Shown in pieces: positions 18,253 through 27,361 of a DNA stretch of 33,343 bases (position 1 is the stretch's first letter; each line of letters starts with the position of its first letter). The notes below the pieces were generated by a model. It worked only from the letters and a program-made list of their open reading frames with translations. It ran no database searches and was not told the origin of the DNA. Origin of the DNA: a virus; IMG/VR virus record IMGVR_UViG_3300006790_000009, positions 1-33,343 of that record. The stretch is one strand, 5' to 3'. The translations under genes were made by a program, and so were the position numbers.

Positions 18253-20498
18253 TGCGAAAAGTAAGAGTACCTTTAACAAACTTTTCATTTGGGGAAGTAA
18301 GCCCATCATTATACTCAAGAACAGATTCGCCAATTTATAATCAATCTGCTCAACGTGTTAAGAATTTTTTTTTAAGATCTGAAGGTGGTGTAATTAAAAG
18401 ATCAGGTCTTGAGTTTATACACAAGTTTACTGATATAACTGTTAATACATCAAAGGTACAGCAAAGCAGATTATTGCCATTTGTTTTCTCAGATGATGAG
18501 CAATATATAATTTCATTACAGCATCAGAAAATAAGAGTGTTTCAAATAGATCCATCAACAGGTGATGTTTCATCTATTCAAACTATTACTCAAGATACTA
18601 ACTCTGCGACTCTTGTTTTTGATCATGATTATTTACATGAGTATACATATGCTCAAGCAGGTGATGTATTATTTATTGCTCATAATACCTTTATGCCTCA
18701 ACAGATTGTAAGAACAGGCTTAACTACTTTTCAAGTAGAATCATTTTTGTTTGATCAAAAATCTGACAATAAAAAAGTTTATCAACCATATTATCCTTTT
18801 CAAAGTGCAGGTGTAACTCTTGATGTAAGTAAAACAAGTGGATCAGGTGCAACACTAACTACAAGTTCTGCCTATTGGAATACAGACTCACCATCTAAAC
18901 ATATTGGCACAACTGTTAGGTATAATGGAAATGAAATAGAAATAACTGGTGTAACAAGTTCAACAGTAGCAACGGGAGATATTCTTGACGCTTTAACTGT
19001 TAGGTTGTTGCCAGACTCTTTAAGAACAAATCATAACTCAGATATTGTAGAAGTCAGTTTAGTTAATCATGGATATAAAGTTAATGATTCAATTACATTT
19101 TCTGATTGCGATACAGTAGGTGGTATAGCTATTTCCAATTTAAATGGAGCAAGAACAGTTCAGTCTGTTATTAGTGATGATAAGTTTACTTTTACAGCAG
19201 GTGGGTCAGCAAATGAATCGGAGTTAGGTGGTGGCACACCTAATCTTACAACTCATGCTCCTACTACAAGCTGGGATGAGCAATCATATTCTCAGCTAAG
19301 AGGCTATCCTGCTGCTGTAACATTCCATGAAAATAGATTAGTATTTGGTGGAACACTTGCACAGCCTGATACTATTTGGTTTAGCAAAATAGCTTCTTAT
19401 TATAATTTTGATGTGGGCGAAGCTAAAGACAATGAATCAATACAGTTAACGGCTGCTATTGGTGAAGTTCAGCAAATTCGTCATTTGGTTTCTAATAGAG
19501 ATTTGCAAGTGTTTGCAGCATCTGCTGAGTTCTTTGTTCCTGCATTTCAGAACCAATCAATTACTCCAACTAATGCACAAATGAGAGTTCAAACACCATT
19601 TGGTTGTGGCTTTGAACGGCCTCAAGCTATAGATGGTGCAACCTTATTTGTTCAAAAAGGCGGTCAGATTGTTCGTGAATATTTATTTAGTGATGCAGAA
19701 GCAGCTTATGTTTCTACTCCTATATCTACTATTTCTTCGCACTTAATTAAATCACCATTAGAAATGAATACATTATATGGAGCATTGTCTCGTTCTGAGA
19801 GTTATGTTTTTATATTAAATAATGATGGTACTCTTGCTGTATTTAATTCTAATCGAGCAGAGCAAAGAGCAGGATGGGTTGAGTTTGTAACCAATGGAAA
19901 GTTTCATTCTACTATTACTGTGGATGATAGAGTCTTTGCTAATGTTGAATATGATTTTGGAGATGGAACAACAAGAATTGCTCTTTGTGAATTTAACTCA
20001 AATTTTAATTTAGATGCAGCTAAAAGCTTTACTGGTACGGCAGGTGTTTTTGATGTATCTTCTGTTTTTGCAAACGGAGCAGTAGTCGATGTAATTGAAG
20101 GTAATAACTATGTTGGTTCTTTTACAGTATCGGGTGGTAATGTAGATGTATCAGATGTTGATAGTTCTATTACTTCAGTAGAGATTGGTTATTCTTTTGA
20201 TGTTGAGCTTAAAACAAATCCTATTGATGCAAGCATTAGTGTAGGACCGCTTACTGGTACACCAAGAGCTATTGGTAGTGTTTATGTAGATCTTAATAGT
20301 ACATTAGCTTGCAAAGTTAATAGCACAGCAATGATTGTAAGAAACGTAACAGATGATCTATCAGAGCAGTTAACACCATTTACTGGCAAAAAAGAATTTA
20401 GATTGTTAGGTTATAGTCGTGATCCTCAGATAACAATAACACAAGATGCACCACTTGATTTACAAATAAATGGTTTAGTTGCGGAGTTAATATTTTAA
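18252..20498 (+). CDS. Tail tubular protein B (T7 gp12-like nozzle)
   Basis: 748 residues. The nozzle protein of podoviruses opens as here: LTNFSFGEVSPSLYSRTDSP (about 7-26), then KNFFLRSEGGVIKRSGLEFI. The central FHENRLVFGGTLAQPDTIWF (about 356-375), with WFSKIASYYNFDVG and a beta-propeller-like repeat pattern, continues into SNRDLQVFAASAEFFVPAF. Six copies form the tail tip that contacts the host. Length is close to the T7 relative (about 790). Overlaps tube A and internal protein genes by TAATG junctions. Confidence 0.93.
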   Translation: MRKVRVPLTNFSFGEVSPSLYSRTDSPIYNQSAQRVKNFFLRSEGGVIKRSGLEFIHKFTDITVNTSKVQQSRLLPFVFSDDEQYIISLQHQKIRVFQIDPSTGDVSSIQTITQDTNSATLVFDHDYLHEYTYAQAGDVLFIAHNTFMPQQIVRTGLTTFQVESFLFDQKSDNKKVYQPYYPFQSAGVTLDVSKTSGSGATLTTSSAYWNTDSPSKHIGTTVRYNGNEIEITGVTSSTVATGDILDALTVRLLPDSLRTNHNSDIVEVSLVNHGYKVNDSITFSDCDTVGGIAISNLNGARTVQSVISDDKFTFTAGGSANESELGGGTPNLTTHAPTTSWDEQSYSQLRGYPAAVTFHENRLVFGGTLAQPDTIWFSKIASYYNFDVGEAKDNESIQLTAAIGEVQQIRHLVSNRDLQVFAASAEFFVPAFQNQSITPTNAQMRVQTPFGCGFERPQAIDGATLFVQKGGQIVREYLFSDAEAAYVSTPISTISSHLIKSPLEMNTLYGALSRSESYVFILNNDGTLAVFNSNRAEQRAGWVEFVTNGKFHSTITVDDRVFANVEYDFGDGTTRIALCEFNSNFNLDAAKSFTGTAGVFDVSSVFANGAVVDVIEGNNYVGSFTVSGGNVDVSDVDSSITSVEIGYSFDVELKTNPIDASISVGPLTGTPRAIGSVYVDLNSTLACKVNSTAMIVRNVTDDLSEQLTPFTGKKEFRLLGYSRDPQITITQDAPLDLQINGLVAELIF

Positions 20499-20953
20499 TG
20501 TCTATTTTTCAGGTTATAGGTTTAGGTTTAAGATTAGCGGGTGCCGCTTCAGCAGCAGCAGCCGAAGAACAGCAGTCAAAAGATACTGCGGAAAATATGA
20601 TAACAGATCGTATTCGTGGTGAAGCAGCAGCAGCCCAAGCACAAACAGCAAGGTATAGACAATACTTTGATGATGTTGCTTTTAATGAAGCTGCTTTATT
20701 AAAGAATAGAGATTTTGATGCAAGTGTTGCAGCATTTATGGACAAACAAAAAGATGTTACTTTTGATGATTTAAGAATTATGGCAAGCCAAGCTAACATG
20801 GAAAAATCTAAACAAACATTGCAAAGTCTACTAGAAATACAAAGAGGCAAAAACAGAGCAACAGCAATACGAATAAATGGAGCAGCATCTTTTATGTCTG
20901 GCTTACATGACTTGCAAGCAACAGCAGCAGCAAGCGGTGGTAGTGGAGGATAG
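20498..20953 (+). CDS. Internal virion protein (T7 gp14-like)
   Basis: 151 residues, Ala/Gln-rich and helical. It starts MSIFQVIGLGLRLAGAASAA (a hydrophobic first helix, about 5-22), followed by long amphipathic helices. In T7 the gene after tube B encodes gp14, which is ejected first and forms a channel in the outer membrane; size, position and composition fit. It ends with a small Gly/Ser-rich tail. The stop and ATG of the next gene are three bases apart. Confidence 0.72.
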   Translation: MSIFQVIGLGLRLAGAASAAAAEEQQSKDTAENMITDRIRGEAAAAQAQTARYRQYFDDVAFNEAALLKNRDFDASVAAFMDKQKDVTFDDLRIMASQANMEKSKQTLQSLLEIQRGKNRATAIRINGAASFMSGLHDLQATAAASGGSGG

Positions 20954-20956
20954 TAG

Positions 20957-23900
20957 ATGGCACAGGTAATTCGTAGAGGTGTAACAGCAACAAATAAGAG
21001 AATTGGTGTTGTAAATTTTGATACTGATGCAGGAGCAGTTGGGCAAGCTCTTGCAAATGCAGGTGAAACTCTACGACAAGCAGCATACAAAATAGATGCA
21101 CAAGAAGCCGAAAAAGCAGGAGCAGATGCAGCCGCAGCTATAGAAGATTCTAAGTTTAGATCTTTTGACGAAAAAGGAAATCCTATAGCTTTAAAAGCTC
21201 CAGAAGGCTATGGACGAATTGCAAGATTAAAGTTTCAAGAAGTTGCTGAAAGAAGATTCATTGAAACAATGGATAATGATATTCGGCTTCAGGCTCAGAA
21301 TCTTAGAGTCAAACATGCTAGAAATCCTCTTGGCTTTCAAAATGAAATGGATTCTTACCTTCAAGGTTTATCACGAGGGTCTGATGGTAGATTTAAACAA
21401 TACATAGAAACAGTCGGAAGTGCTGTTCAAGAAGCTACATATATAGGTTTAATTGAGAAACAAAGAGAAAGATCAAGGCAAGATAACGCTGACTTTATTC
21501 AATCACAAAATGTTGATTCAAAAATTTCTATTGCTGCTTTATCAGCGCAAGGTAACCAAGGTTTATCTGACGCAATGTCTTTTGCATATGAAAGAGCTAC
21601 AGCAACAAAGTCTGGAGAAGAAGCTCAACTATTTAGAAAAGGTGCAAGTCAATCATATTTTTATGAAGCTTCAGGTATTGCAGCAGCATCACATATAACT
21701 ACTGAAGCTAGAAACTTTACAGCCTTGGAAAGAGCTTTGCTTGAGCAATCAATATCTACTGGTCAACTTTCTAGTAATACAAAAGTAAATAATCTTTTAA
21801 ATAAAACAATTGAATATAAAGCAGGTGATGAAACCAAATCTATTTTAGTAAGGGATTTAATTGTAAGTGCTAATCAGGTTGAAGTTCAAAGAAAAATAGC
21901 TACTGCTTTTCAGGATATAACAAGTGTTGAAAATATTAAAAGGCAAGAAGCTGATCGTCAAAAAGCTAAAGAAGCTGAAAATTTTAGAATTAGAGAAGAT
22001 GAATTTAACACTGGTGCAAATGAAGCAATAGATGATTTAATTATTGATTCTGTTCAAAATGCTCAAGAAGCTTTTTTGGAAGATGGTGATATTAATAAAA
22101 GTATAGCTTCTTCGTTTAGTGATTATAATAGTCTTGTTAAACGAATAGAAAACGAAGTAGCAATTAATCCAGAGTTTTCTGCTAATGAAGGTTTAGTTTT
22201 AAGAAACAGAGCTATGATTTCAGCAGCTATGCCTTTTATAAAAAGAGCATCAGCTTCAGGAGGAAAGCCAGATAATTTTATAGCTGCTCTTTCAACAATG
22301 GACGTTAACAGTGAAGCGTTTGCTGCTTCTACACGACAGCAAAAAGAAGTTATTATTGCTCTTAGTCAATATGGTTTTAACGAAAACCTAACTGGAGAGT
22401 TTTCTGCTACAATTAATCAAGCAGCAAGTGCTACAGTTGAACAAATTAAACAAGAAGAAATAACTTTTGGTTTAGTAAATGAGTTCCAAGACATACTTGT
22501 AGGTGTAAGAAGTGGTGAACTTAATGATAAAGATGTTGATAAATTTTTTACTAAGTTTGACAAACAAACTAAAAACTTTGAAGGAATACTTGCTCAAAGG
22601 TTTAAACTTACAACAGCATTAGATAAAGAGAATGCTCGAAAAGATTTATTATCTTTTTTATATTCTTCACCGCTACATGATGCTGCATTCATAAAAAATG
22701 TTCAGTATTATATGTTAACAGGTGATCCAAACTCTTTAAAAGAAGCAACTCAACAAAAAGTTGATAAGATTATAAAAGACCTTCCAGTTTCTAGCCAAAA
22801 AGAATTAACAACTTTAGTAGAAAAAATAGCAGTTGATAGAGGTCAGATAGAATTAAAAAAAGAAAAAGACCTTGAACAATACAACAATGTAAAAGATTTT
22901 GAAAATCAAAGCTTATCTAATAGCAAAGGCAGCAAAGTATCTCAATTAATATTAAATCAAACAGGATTTGATATTAGTGACGATAAAACTTGGACAAGGC
23001 AAAACATGCAAATTGCTGCAAAGTATATGCCAGAAGACATTATTAATCAGTTAAAAGGTTTTGCAAGAATGGATAGAGCTAAAAATCCTGACAACTTGCT
23101 TATGTTTTTTGGTAGATTGTATCAATATACATATCCTGATGGAACAATACATAATGTTACAGATGGATTCTTAGACGATGAAACAGAATTAAAACTAAGA
23201 TACGCTTTAACAAGTAGACGTATGGGAAGAACATCAAATGCTGCTCAAGCTATGGAAGAGGTAAATAGACTTTTTACTGAGCCTAATGCGTCAGCTATAC
23301 AAGCTAGAAAAGAACTTCTTTACGGAACAAGAAATGAAGGAACACAAGTAAAAACTCAAAAAGAATTTTTAAGAAACCTTCTTGGTAATGATTATGATGT
23401 TATGGTTGCTTCAGAGCTAGGTATGTACACAGATATATTGCTTGCTTCTAATTTACCTGATGATCAAATAAAATTAGAAATCAAACAAAAATTTGATACA
23501 AAATATAAAGAAGCTCAATATGTATTTGATTCATCAAGACCTGTTGGAGCAAAAAATAAAACACGCCATGCTTTGGATGCGTATCTTCGCCCACCAGAAA
23601 AAGAGTTTTTTGTAACAAGTGTTGAAAGTCAGCTTAATAAGTTTGGTTATACTTTGTATGATCATGTAAATGAAAAAGGCATTGGTAAAATATTTGACCC
23701 TACAAGTTCTGAAAAAGGTTTTATTCCTACTGTTTTAGTTCCTATGTTTCCAGAGTTAGTAAGGGCAGAAGACCAAACATTTATGCCAATGAAGTTAGTT
23801 TATGTAAGCGATATAGGTGATTATGAGCTTCAACCTATTATTATTAATGAAGGTACAGACAAAGAGTTTACTGCTGCTTTTCAAATAAAAGATGAGTTCA

Positions 23901-24025
23901 AGGATTACTTAGGTTCAGCAGGTTCTGTAACAGATGCTATAGGCTTAGAAGGTTTACAAGAATTGTTTAAGAATGCAACAACTGTTCTTGGCGGTGACAG
24001 ATCTAAACCTGTTCCTTTATATTAG
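20957..24025 (+). CDS. Internal virion protein (T7 gp15-like)
   Basis: 1022 residues, almost entirely helical and charged. The opening MAQVIRRGVTATNKRIGVVN is followed by AGAVGQALANAGETLRQAAY, a pattern common to the N-termini of such ejection proteins. Repeating Lys/Glu helices occupy residues 100-700 and a more beta-rich end (FIPTVLVPMFPELVR) follows. In T7, gp15 lines the periplasmic part of the ejection channel. Role assigned from gene order (14-15-16 positions) and length; sequence similarity to T7 itself is low. Confidence 0.78.
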   Translation: MAQVIRRGVTATNKRIGVVNFDTDAGAVGQALANAGETLRQAAYKIDAQEAEKAGADAAAAIEDSKFRSFDEKGNPIALKAPEGYGRIARLKFQEVAERRFIETMDNDIRLQAQNLRVKHARNPLGFQNEMDSYLQGLSRGSDGRFKQYIETVGSAVQEATYIGLIEKQRERSRQDNADFIQSQNVDSKISIAALSAQGNQGLSDAMSFAYERATATKSGEEAQLFRKGASQSYFYEASGIAAASHITTEARNFTALERALLEQSISTGQLSSNTKVNNLLNKTIEYKAGDETKSILVRDLIVSANQVEVQRKIATAFQDITSVENIKRQEADRQKAKEAENFRIREDEFNTGANEAIDDLIIDSVQNAQEAFLEDGDINKSIASSFSDYNSLVKRIENEVAINPEFSANEGLVLRNRAMISAAMPFIKRASASGGKPDNFIAALSTMDVNSEAFAASTRQQKEVIIALSQYGFNENLTGEFSATINQAASATVEQIKQEEITFGLVNEFQDILVGVRSGELNDKDVDKFFTKFDKQTKNFEGILAQRFKLTTALDKENARKDLLSFLYSSPLHDAAFIKNVQYYMLTGDPNSLKEATQQKVDKIIKDLPVSSQKELTTLVEKIAVDRGQIELKKEKDLEQYNNVKDFENQSLSNSKGSKVSQLILNQTGFDISDDKTWTRQNMQIAAKYMPEDIINQLKGFARMDRAKNPDNLLMFFGRLYQYTYPDGTIHNVTDGFLDDETELKLRYALTSRRMGRTSNAAQAMEEVNRLFTEPNASAIQARKELLYGTRNEGTQVKTQKEFLRNLLGNDYDVMVASELGMYTDILLASNLPDDQIKLEIKQKFDTKYKEAQYVFDSSRPVGAKNKTRHALDAYLRPPEKEFFVTSVESQLNKFGYTLYDHVNEKGIGKIFDPTSSEKGFIPTVLVPMFPELVRAEDQTFMPMKLVYVSDIGDYELQPIIINEGTDKEFTAAFQIKDEFKDYLGSAGSVTDAIGLEGLQELFKNATTVLGGDRSKPVPLY

Positions 24026-24032
24026 GTGATGT

Positions 24033-27000
24033 ATGATTGATGCTTATTCAGTTACCCCATTCTTAGCAACAGACAAAGATCCTTTAGCTGTAGATAACAA
24101 AGCTACACTCTGGCAAACCACAGGAGCTTTGCTTGGTGAGTGGTCGCCTTTTATTGAAAACTTCTCAATGATGGGTGATGATATGTTAGATTATGATCCT
24201 GATTTTAATGTGGTAGATGCTGTTGGAAACTTAGATGCATCATATTCGAAGTATGCTTTTAATCTTATGTTTGCTCGAAGTGAGGATCATTTTAATTATT
24301 TAGTTGATAGATTAGATAGATCTAAAGCAAGACAAGATGTATTAGCTAATTCTTCAATAGGAAATATAGTTATTGCATCATTTTTTGATCCTATAAATTT
24401 AGTATCATTGCCTCTTGGTGTAAGTAAAACAGCTTTGCAAACAGGTATGAATGTAGCAAAGTTTAATGTTGCTTTGTCTACTGCTGAAGAAGTTATTAAA
24501 TCAACATCAGATCCTGTTCGAAGAGATCCAACAATGTCAGCTTTAAATATTGGTACATCTGGTATTGCAGGTTTTACCCTTGGTAGTTTGGCAGGATTAA
24601 TTAAAAGCCGTTCTGCTCCACAGGTTGTTAAAACAACAACAAAAGAAACTGATGAGCTTATTGATAAATTAAAAGATGCACAACAAAAATTAAAAGATGG
24701 AACACCTGTTGATAAAGCAGACCCTTCATTGGTAAAAAATTGGTACACTGATAGTTGGTTTTTTAAGTTTGCAACAAGCCCATTTAAAAGAACAATGCTT
24801 AATGATGAAGTTCCAACAGAGGTTAAACAGTTTCAATATGATATAGATGGTGACTTGGGGCAGTTACATAATGCTCATGTAAATGGTCAAACGCTTGGAA
24901 GATCTGTGCATATGGATCAACCAAAGTACAGAGCAGAGTTTGCTGTTTTATATAGTAAAATGCTTAGTGCTTTTGGTCGTGCTGAATCTGAAGGTGTAAT
25001 TAAATTTTTAGATTATCCTTTTGGCAAACAAAGAAGGTTTGACGAGTTTATAACAAGAATTAACGAAAAGCGAATTGATGGGCTAAAAGGCGATAACGCT
25101 ATAGAAGAAGAGTTAATTAATTCTTTAAATATCTTTGCTAAAAAATGGGAAAATAGACTAAGAGACACAGGACTCATTGGAACGCTTGATCATTTTAAAA
25201 AACAAAAAACTTTTTGGGAAGGAGTTATTGAAAGAAACGAAGGAATAATAAAAAGATTAGAAACAAAAGCAGGTTCTAGTCGAAAGCAAGGTTTATCCAA
25301 AAGTGACTTTGATTATTTAAAAAGAGTGCAGCAACGACTTGCAATGTACAAAGCTCACTATGAAGGCATATTAGCTACAATAGATGACGTTGAATTATCT
25401 CAGAGTACATCAGGTATAAAGCCACCTAATGAAACTGTGTTTCATCCAAGATATTGGAAAAAAGATTATATTGAAAAGAACAGACAAGATTTTTATAGGA
25501 TTCTTTATGATTGGTATAAAGATAATCCAGAGGTTATTAAATGGTCGCCTGACAATCCAGTAGAAAGGATTAGAGCAAGCACTAGACCTGATGACATAAA
25601 AGAAAGAGTTAACAAAACAATAGATAACATTCTTGGGATGAATGATGAAACAAGTTTTGAAAATGCTTTTTTTGGTTACGGCAAATCAAAACATTTTATG
25701 CATAGGCAGTTAGATATACCTAACTATCTTGTAAAAGATTTTATAGAAACAAATCCTATGACAACATTTATGGCGTACACTATGAAGGTTGCGCCTCGTT
25801 ATTCTTTTGCTGCTAAATTTGGAAGCAGAACTTTTGATGATGTAGCGGAAGATAGGTTTGATGATTTAATAGAATCAGGTATGAGTTTTGATAAAGCTAA
25901 TAAGGTAATAGCTGATATTCGTACATCTTATGATAGAGTTATGAATACACCAATTAGAGCACCTCACTCAACATCAGCAAAATATGCAAGAATAGTTAAA
26001 GATCTTGCAACTCTTAACTATATGGGTCGTGTTGGTTTTTCATCTATATCAGAGCTAGGTCGAATAATGGCAGAGCATGGTGTTGGCCGTACTCTTAGAA
26101 CTGTTTTATCTAGAAATGATTTAAAAATTAAACTAGCAGCCGATGAAGCTGCTAAAGCAGGTGAAGCATTAGAGGGTGCTTTACAAAGTACAAGCATGCG
26201 ATTTAGCGATGAAATGTTTGCTAACCCATTATACCACAGTGTATGGGAAAGAGGTAAAGATGCTTTTTATATTCTTAATTTACTTACACCAATTACTAAA
26301 GGGTTAAAAAGATTAGATGGAACTATAAGGCAAGACAGTCTTATTTCTATGGCTATTAAAGAACATAATCCTAAATTAGCTAAACAATTTGGTTTACCTA
26401 AAATAAAAAAATGGGAACTAGAATATTTACGAAGAAATAATATTTCTGTTGAAGATTCAAAAAAGTTAGCTTTTCAAAAAGGTACTAAATGGGAGCGTGG
26501 CGACTCTGGTCTTATTTATGCAAACACTGATGAATGGACTGACTTAGAATTACAAGCAACATTTAGAGAGTCTTTATCATCTGGTATTTTAAATACTATT
26601 ATGATGGGTACTTCTGCTGATCGACCTCGTATTGCTGATGGTGTTGCTTTAATACCTATGAGAGTCGCAAGACAGTTTGGTATGAAAGAAGATGCAAAGT
26701 ACAAAGGTTATGCTCGAATTGAAAATCAATTCTTAAGTTTACCTTTTCAGTTTTATGGATACACATTAGCTAATATAAATAAAACTATTGCAGCTTACAC
26801 AACTGGTCAAATGAAGTCACCAATATTTGGTACTATGTGGATGGTTGGTTTAGCGTATCTTAGCTTAGAACTAAAATCACAAACATCAAAAGGTAGTGAA
26901 AGAGCTTGGGATAGTTTATCTTACACAGATCAATTTATAAGAGCATTTGATTATTCTGGTGCAGCAGCTATTTACACAGATTTCTTTTATCAAAGCATTG

Positions 27001-27308
27001 CAACATCAATGGCACTTACTGGCGAAAACTATTTAGAAGGTTTGGTAAAAGAAAAGTTTCCAGAAGAACAAGGTGTTTTTAATGCCTTAACAGGAGTAGG
27101 TGGCGCAGGTCCATCAATACTAAAAGATTATGTTGATGGCTTTGTTGAAATGACGACAGGAGACTTTGGACAAGGTGCTAAAGAAACTATTAGAGCATTA
27201 CCTTATATGAGGCTTTGGTTTATTCATGGTTTAGTAAACAACATGACATCAGCTTTAGATGATGCAATAGATGAAGATGGCGGTTTTGTTGGTTTTGGTA
27301 GGTATTAA
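24033..27308 (+). CDS. Internal virion protein (T7 gp16-like), no transglycosylase seen
   Basis: 1091 residues. Early NSSIGNIVIASFFDPINLVSL (about 111-131) is a hydrophobic, possibly membrane-active segment; further hydrophobic parts occur near IFGTMWMVGLAYLSLELKSQ (about 930-950). Large Lys/Glu helical regions lie between. In T7, gp16 carries an N-terminal lytic transglycosylase; here I see no E-x-G-x-S-x-x-P-x-A catalytic pattern, so this version appears to lack the enzyme, as in other marine podoviruses. It probably forms the inner part of the ejection tunnel. Gene position and size fit. It is the largest gene of the window. Confidence 0.8.
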   Translation: MIDAYSVTPFLATDKDPLAVDNKATLWQTTGALLGEWSPFIENFSMMGDDMLDYDPDFNVVDAVGNLDASYSKYAFNLMFARSEDHFNYLVDRLDRSKARQDVLANSSIGNIVIASFFDPINLVSLPLGVSKTALQTGMNVAKFNVALSTAEEVIKSTSDPVRRDPTMSALNIGTSGIAGFTLGSLAGLIKSRSAPQVVKTTTKETDELIDKLKDAQQKLKDGTPVDKADPSLVKNWYTDSWFFKFATSPFKRTMLNDEVPTEVKQFQYDIDGDLGQLHNAHVNGQTLGRSVHMDQPKYRAEFAVLYSKMLSAFGRAESEGVIKFLDYPFGKQRRFDEFITRINEKRIDGLKGDNAIEEELINSLNIFAKKWENRLRDTGLIGTLDHFKKQKTFWEGVIERNEGIIKRLETKAGSSRKQGLSKSDFDYLKRVQQRLAMYKAHYEGILATIDDVELSQSTSGIKPPNETVFHPRYWKKDYIEKNRQDFYRILYDWYKDNPEVIKWSPDNPVERIRASTRPDDIKERVNKTIDNILGMNDETSFENAFFGYGKSKHFMHRQLDIPNYLVKDFIETNPMTTFMAYTMKVAPRYSFAAKFGSRTFDDVAEDRFDDLIESGMSFDKANKVIADIRTSYDRVMNTPIRAPHSTSAKYARIVKDLATLNYMGRVGFSSISELGRIMAEHGVGRTLRTVLSRNDLKIKLAADEAAKAGEALEGALQSTSMRFSDEMFANPLYHSVWERGKDAFYILNLLTPITKGLKRLDGTIRQDSLISMAIKEHNPKLAKQFGLPKIKKWELEYLRRNNISVEDSKKLAFQKGTKWERGDSGLIYANTDEWTDLELQATFRESLSSGILNTIMMGTSADRPRIADGVALIPMRVARQFGMKEDAKYKGYARIENQFLSLPFQFYGYTLANINKTIAAYTTGQMKSPIFGTMWMVGLAYLSLELKSQTSKGSERAWDSLSYTDQFIRAFDYSGAAAIYTDFFYQSIATSMALTGENYLEGLVKEKFPEEQGVFNALTGVGGAGPSILKDYVDGFVEMTTGDFGQGAKETIRALPYMRLWFIHGLVNNMTSALDDAIDEDGGFVGFGRY

Positions 27309-27318
27309 TTGTGCGTTG
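27309..27318 (+). promoter_or_regulatory. Late-promoter-like element, copy 4 (TTGTGCGTTG)
   Basis: Exact ten-base copy, directly after the stop of the gp16-like gene (context TATTAATTGTGCGTTGTTGT), 43 bases before the tail fibre ATG. A T-tract follows (TTATTTTTTTAAAC), as in copy 1. Confidence 0.55.
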
Positions 27319-27361
27319 TTGTTATTTTTTTAAACTGTTATGGCAAAGAAAAGGATAATCC

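Noticed and set aside
20509-21090. 193-codon minus-strand frame opposite the gp14-like gene
   Set aside because: An Ala/Cys-rich antisense reading of Ala/Gln-rich virion genes; no ribosome site and opposite to the late transcript.
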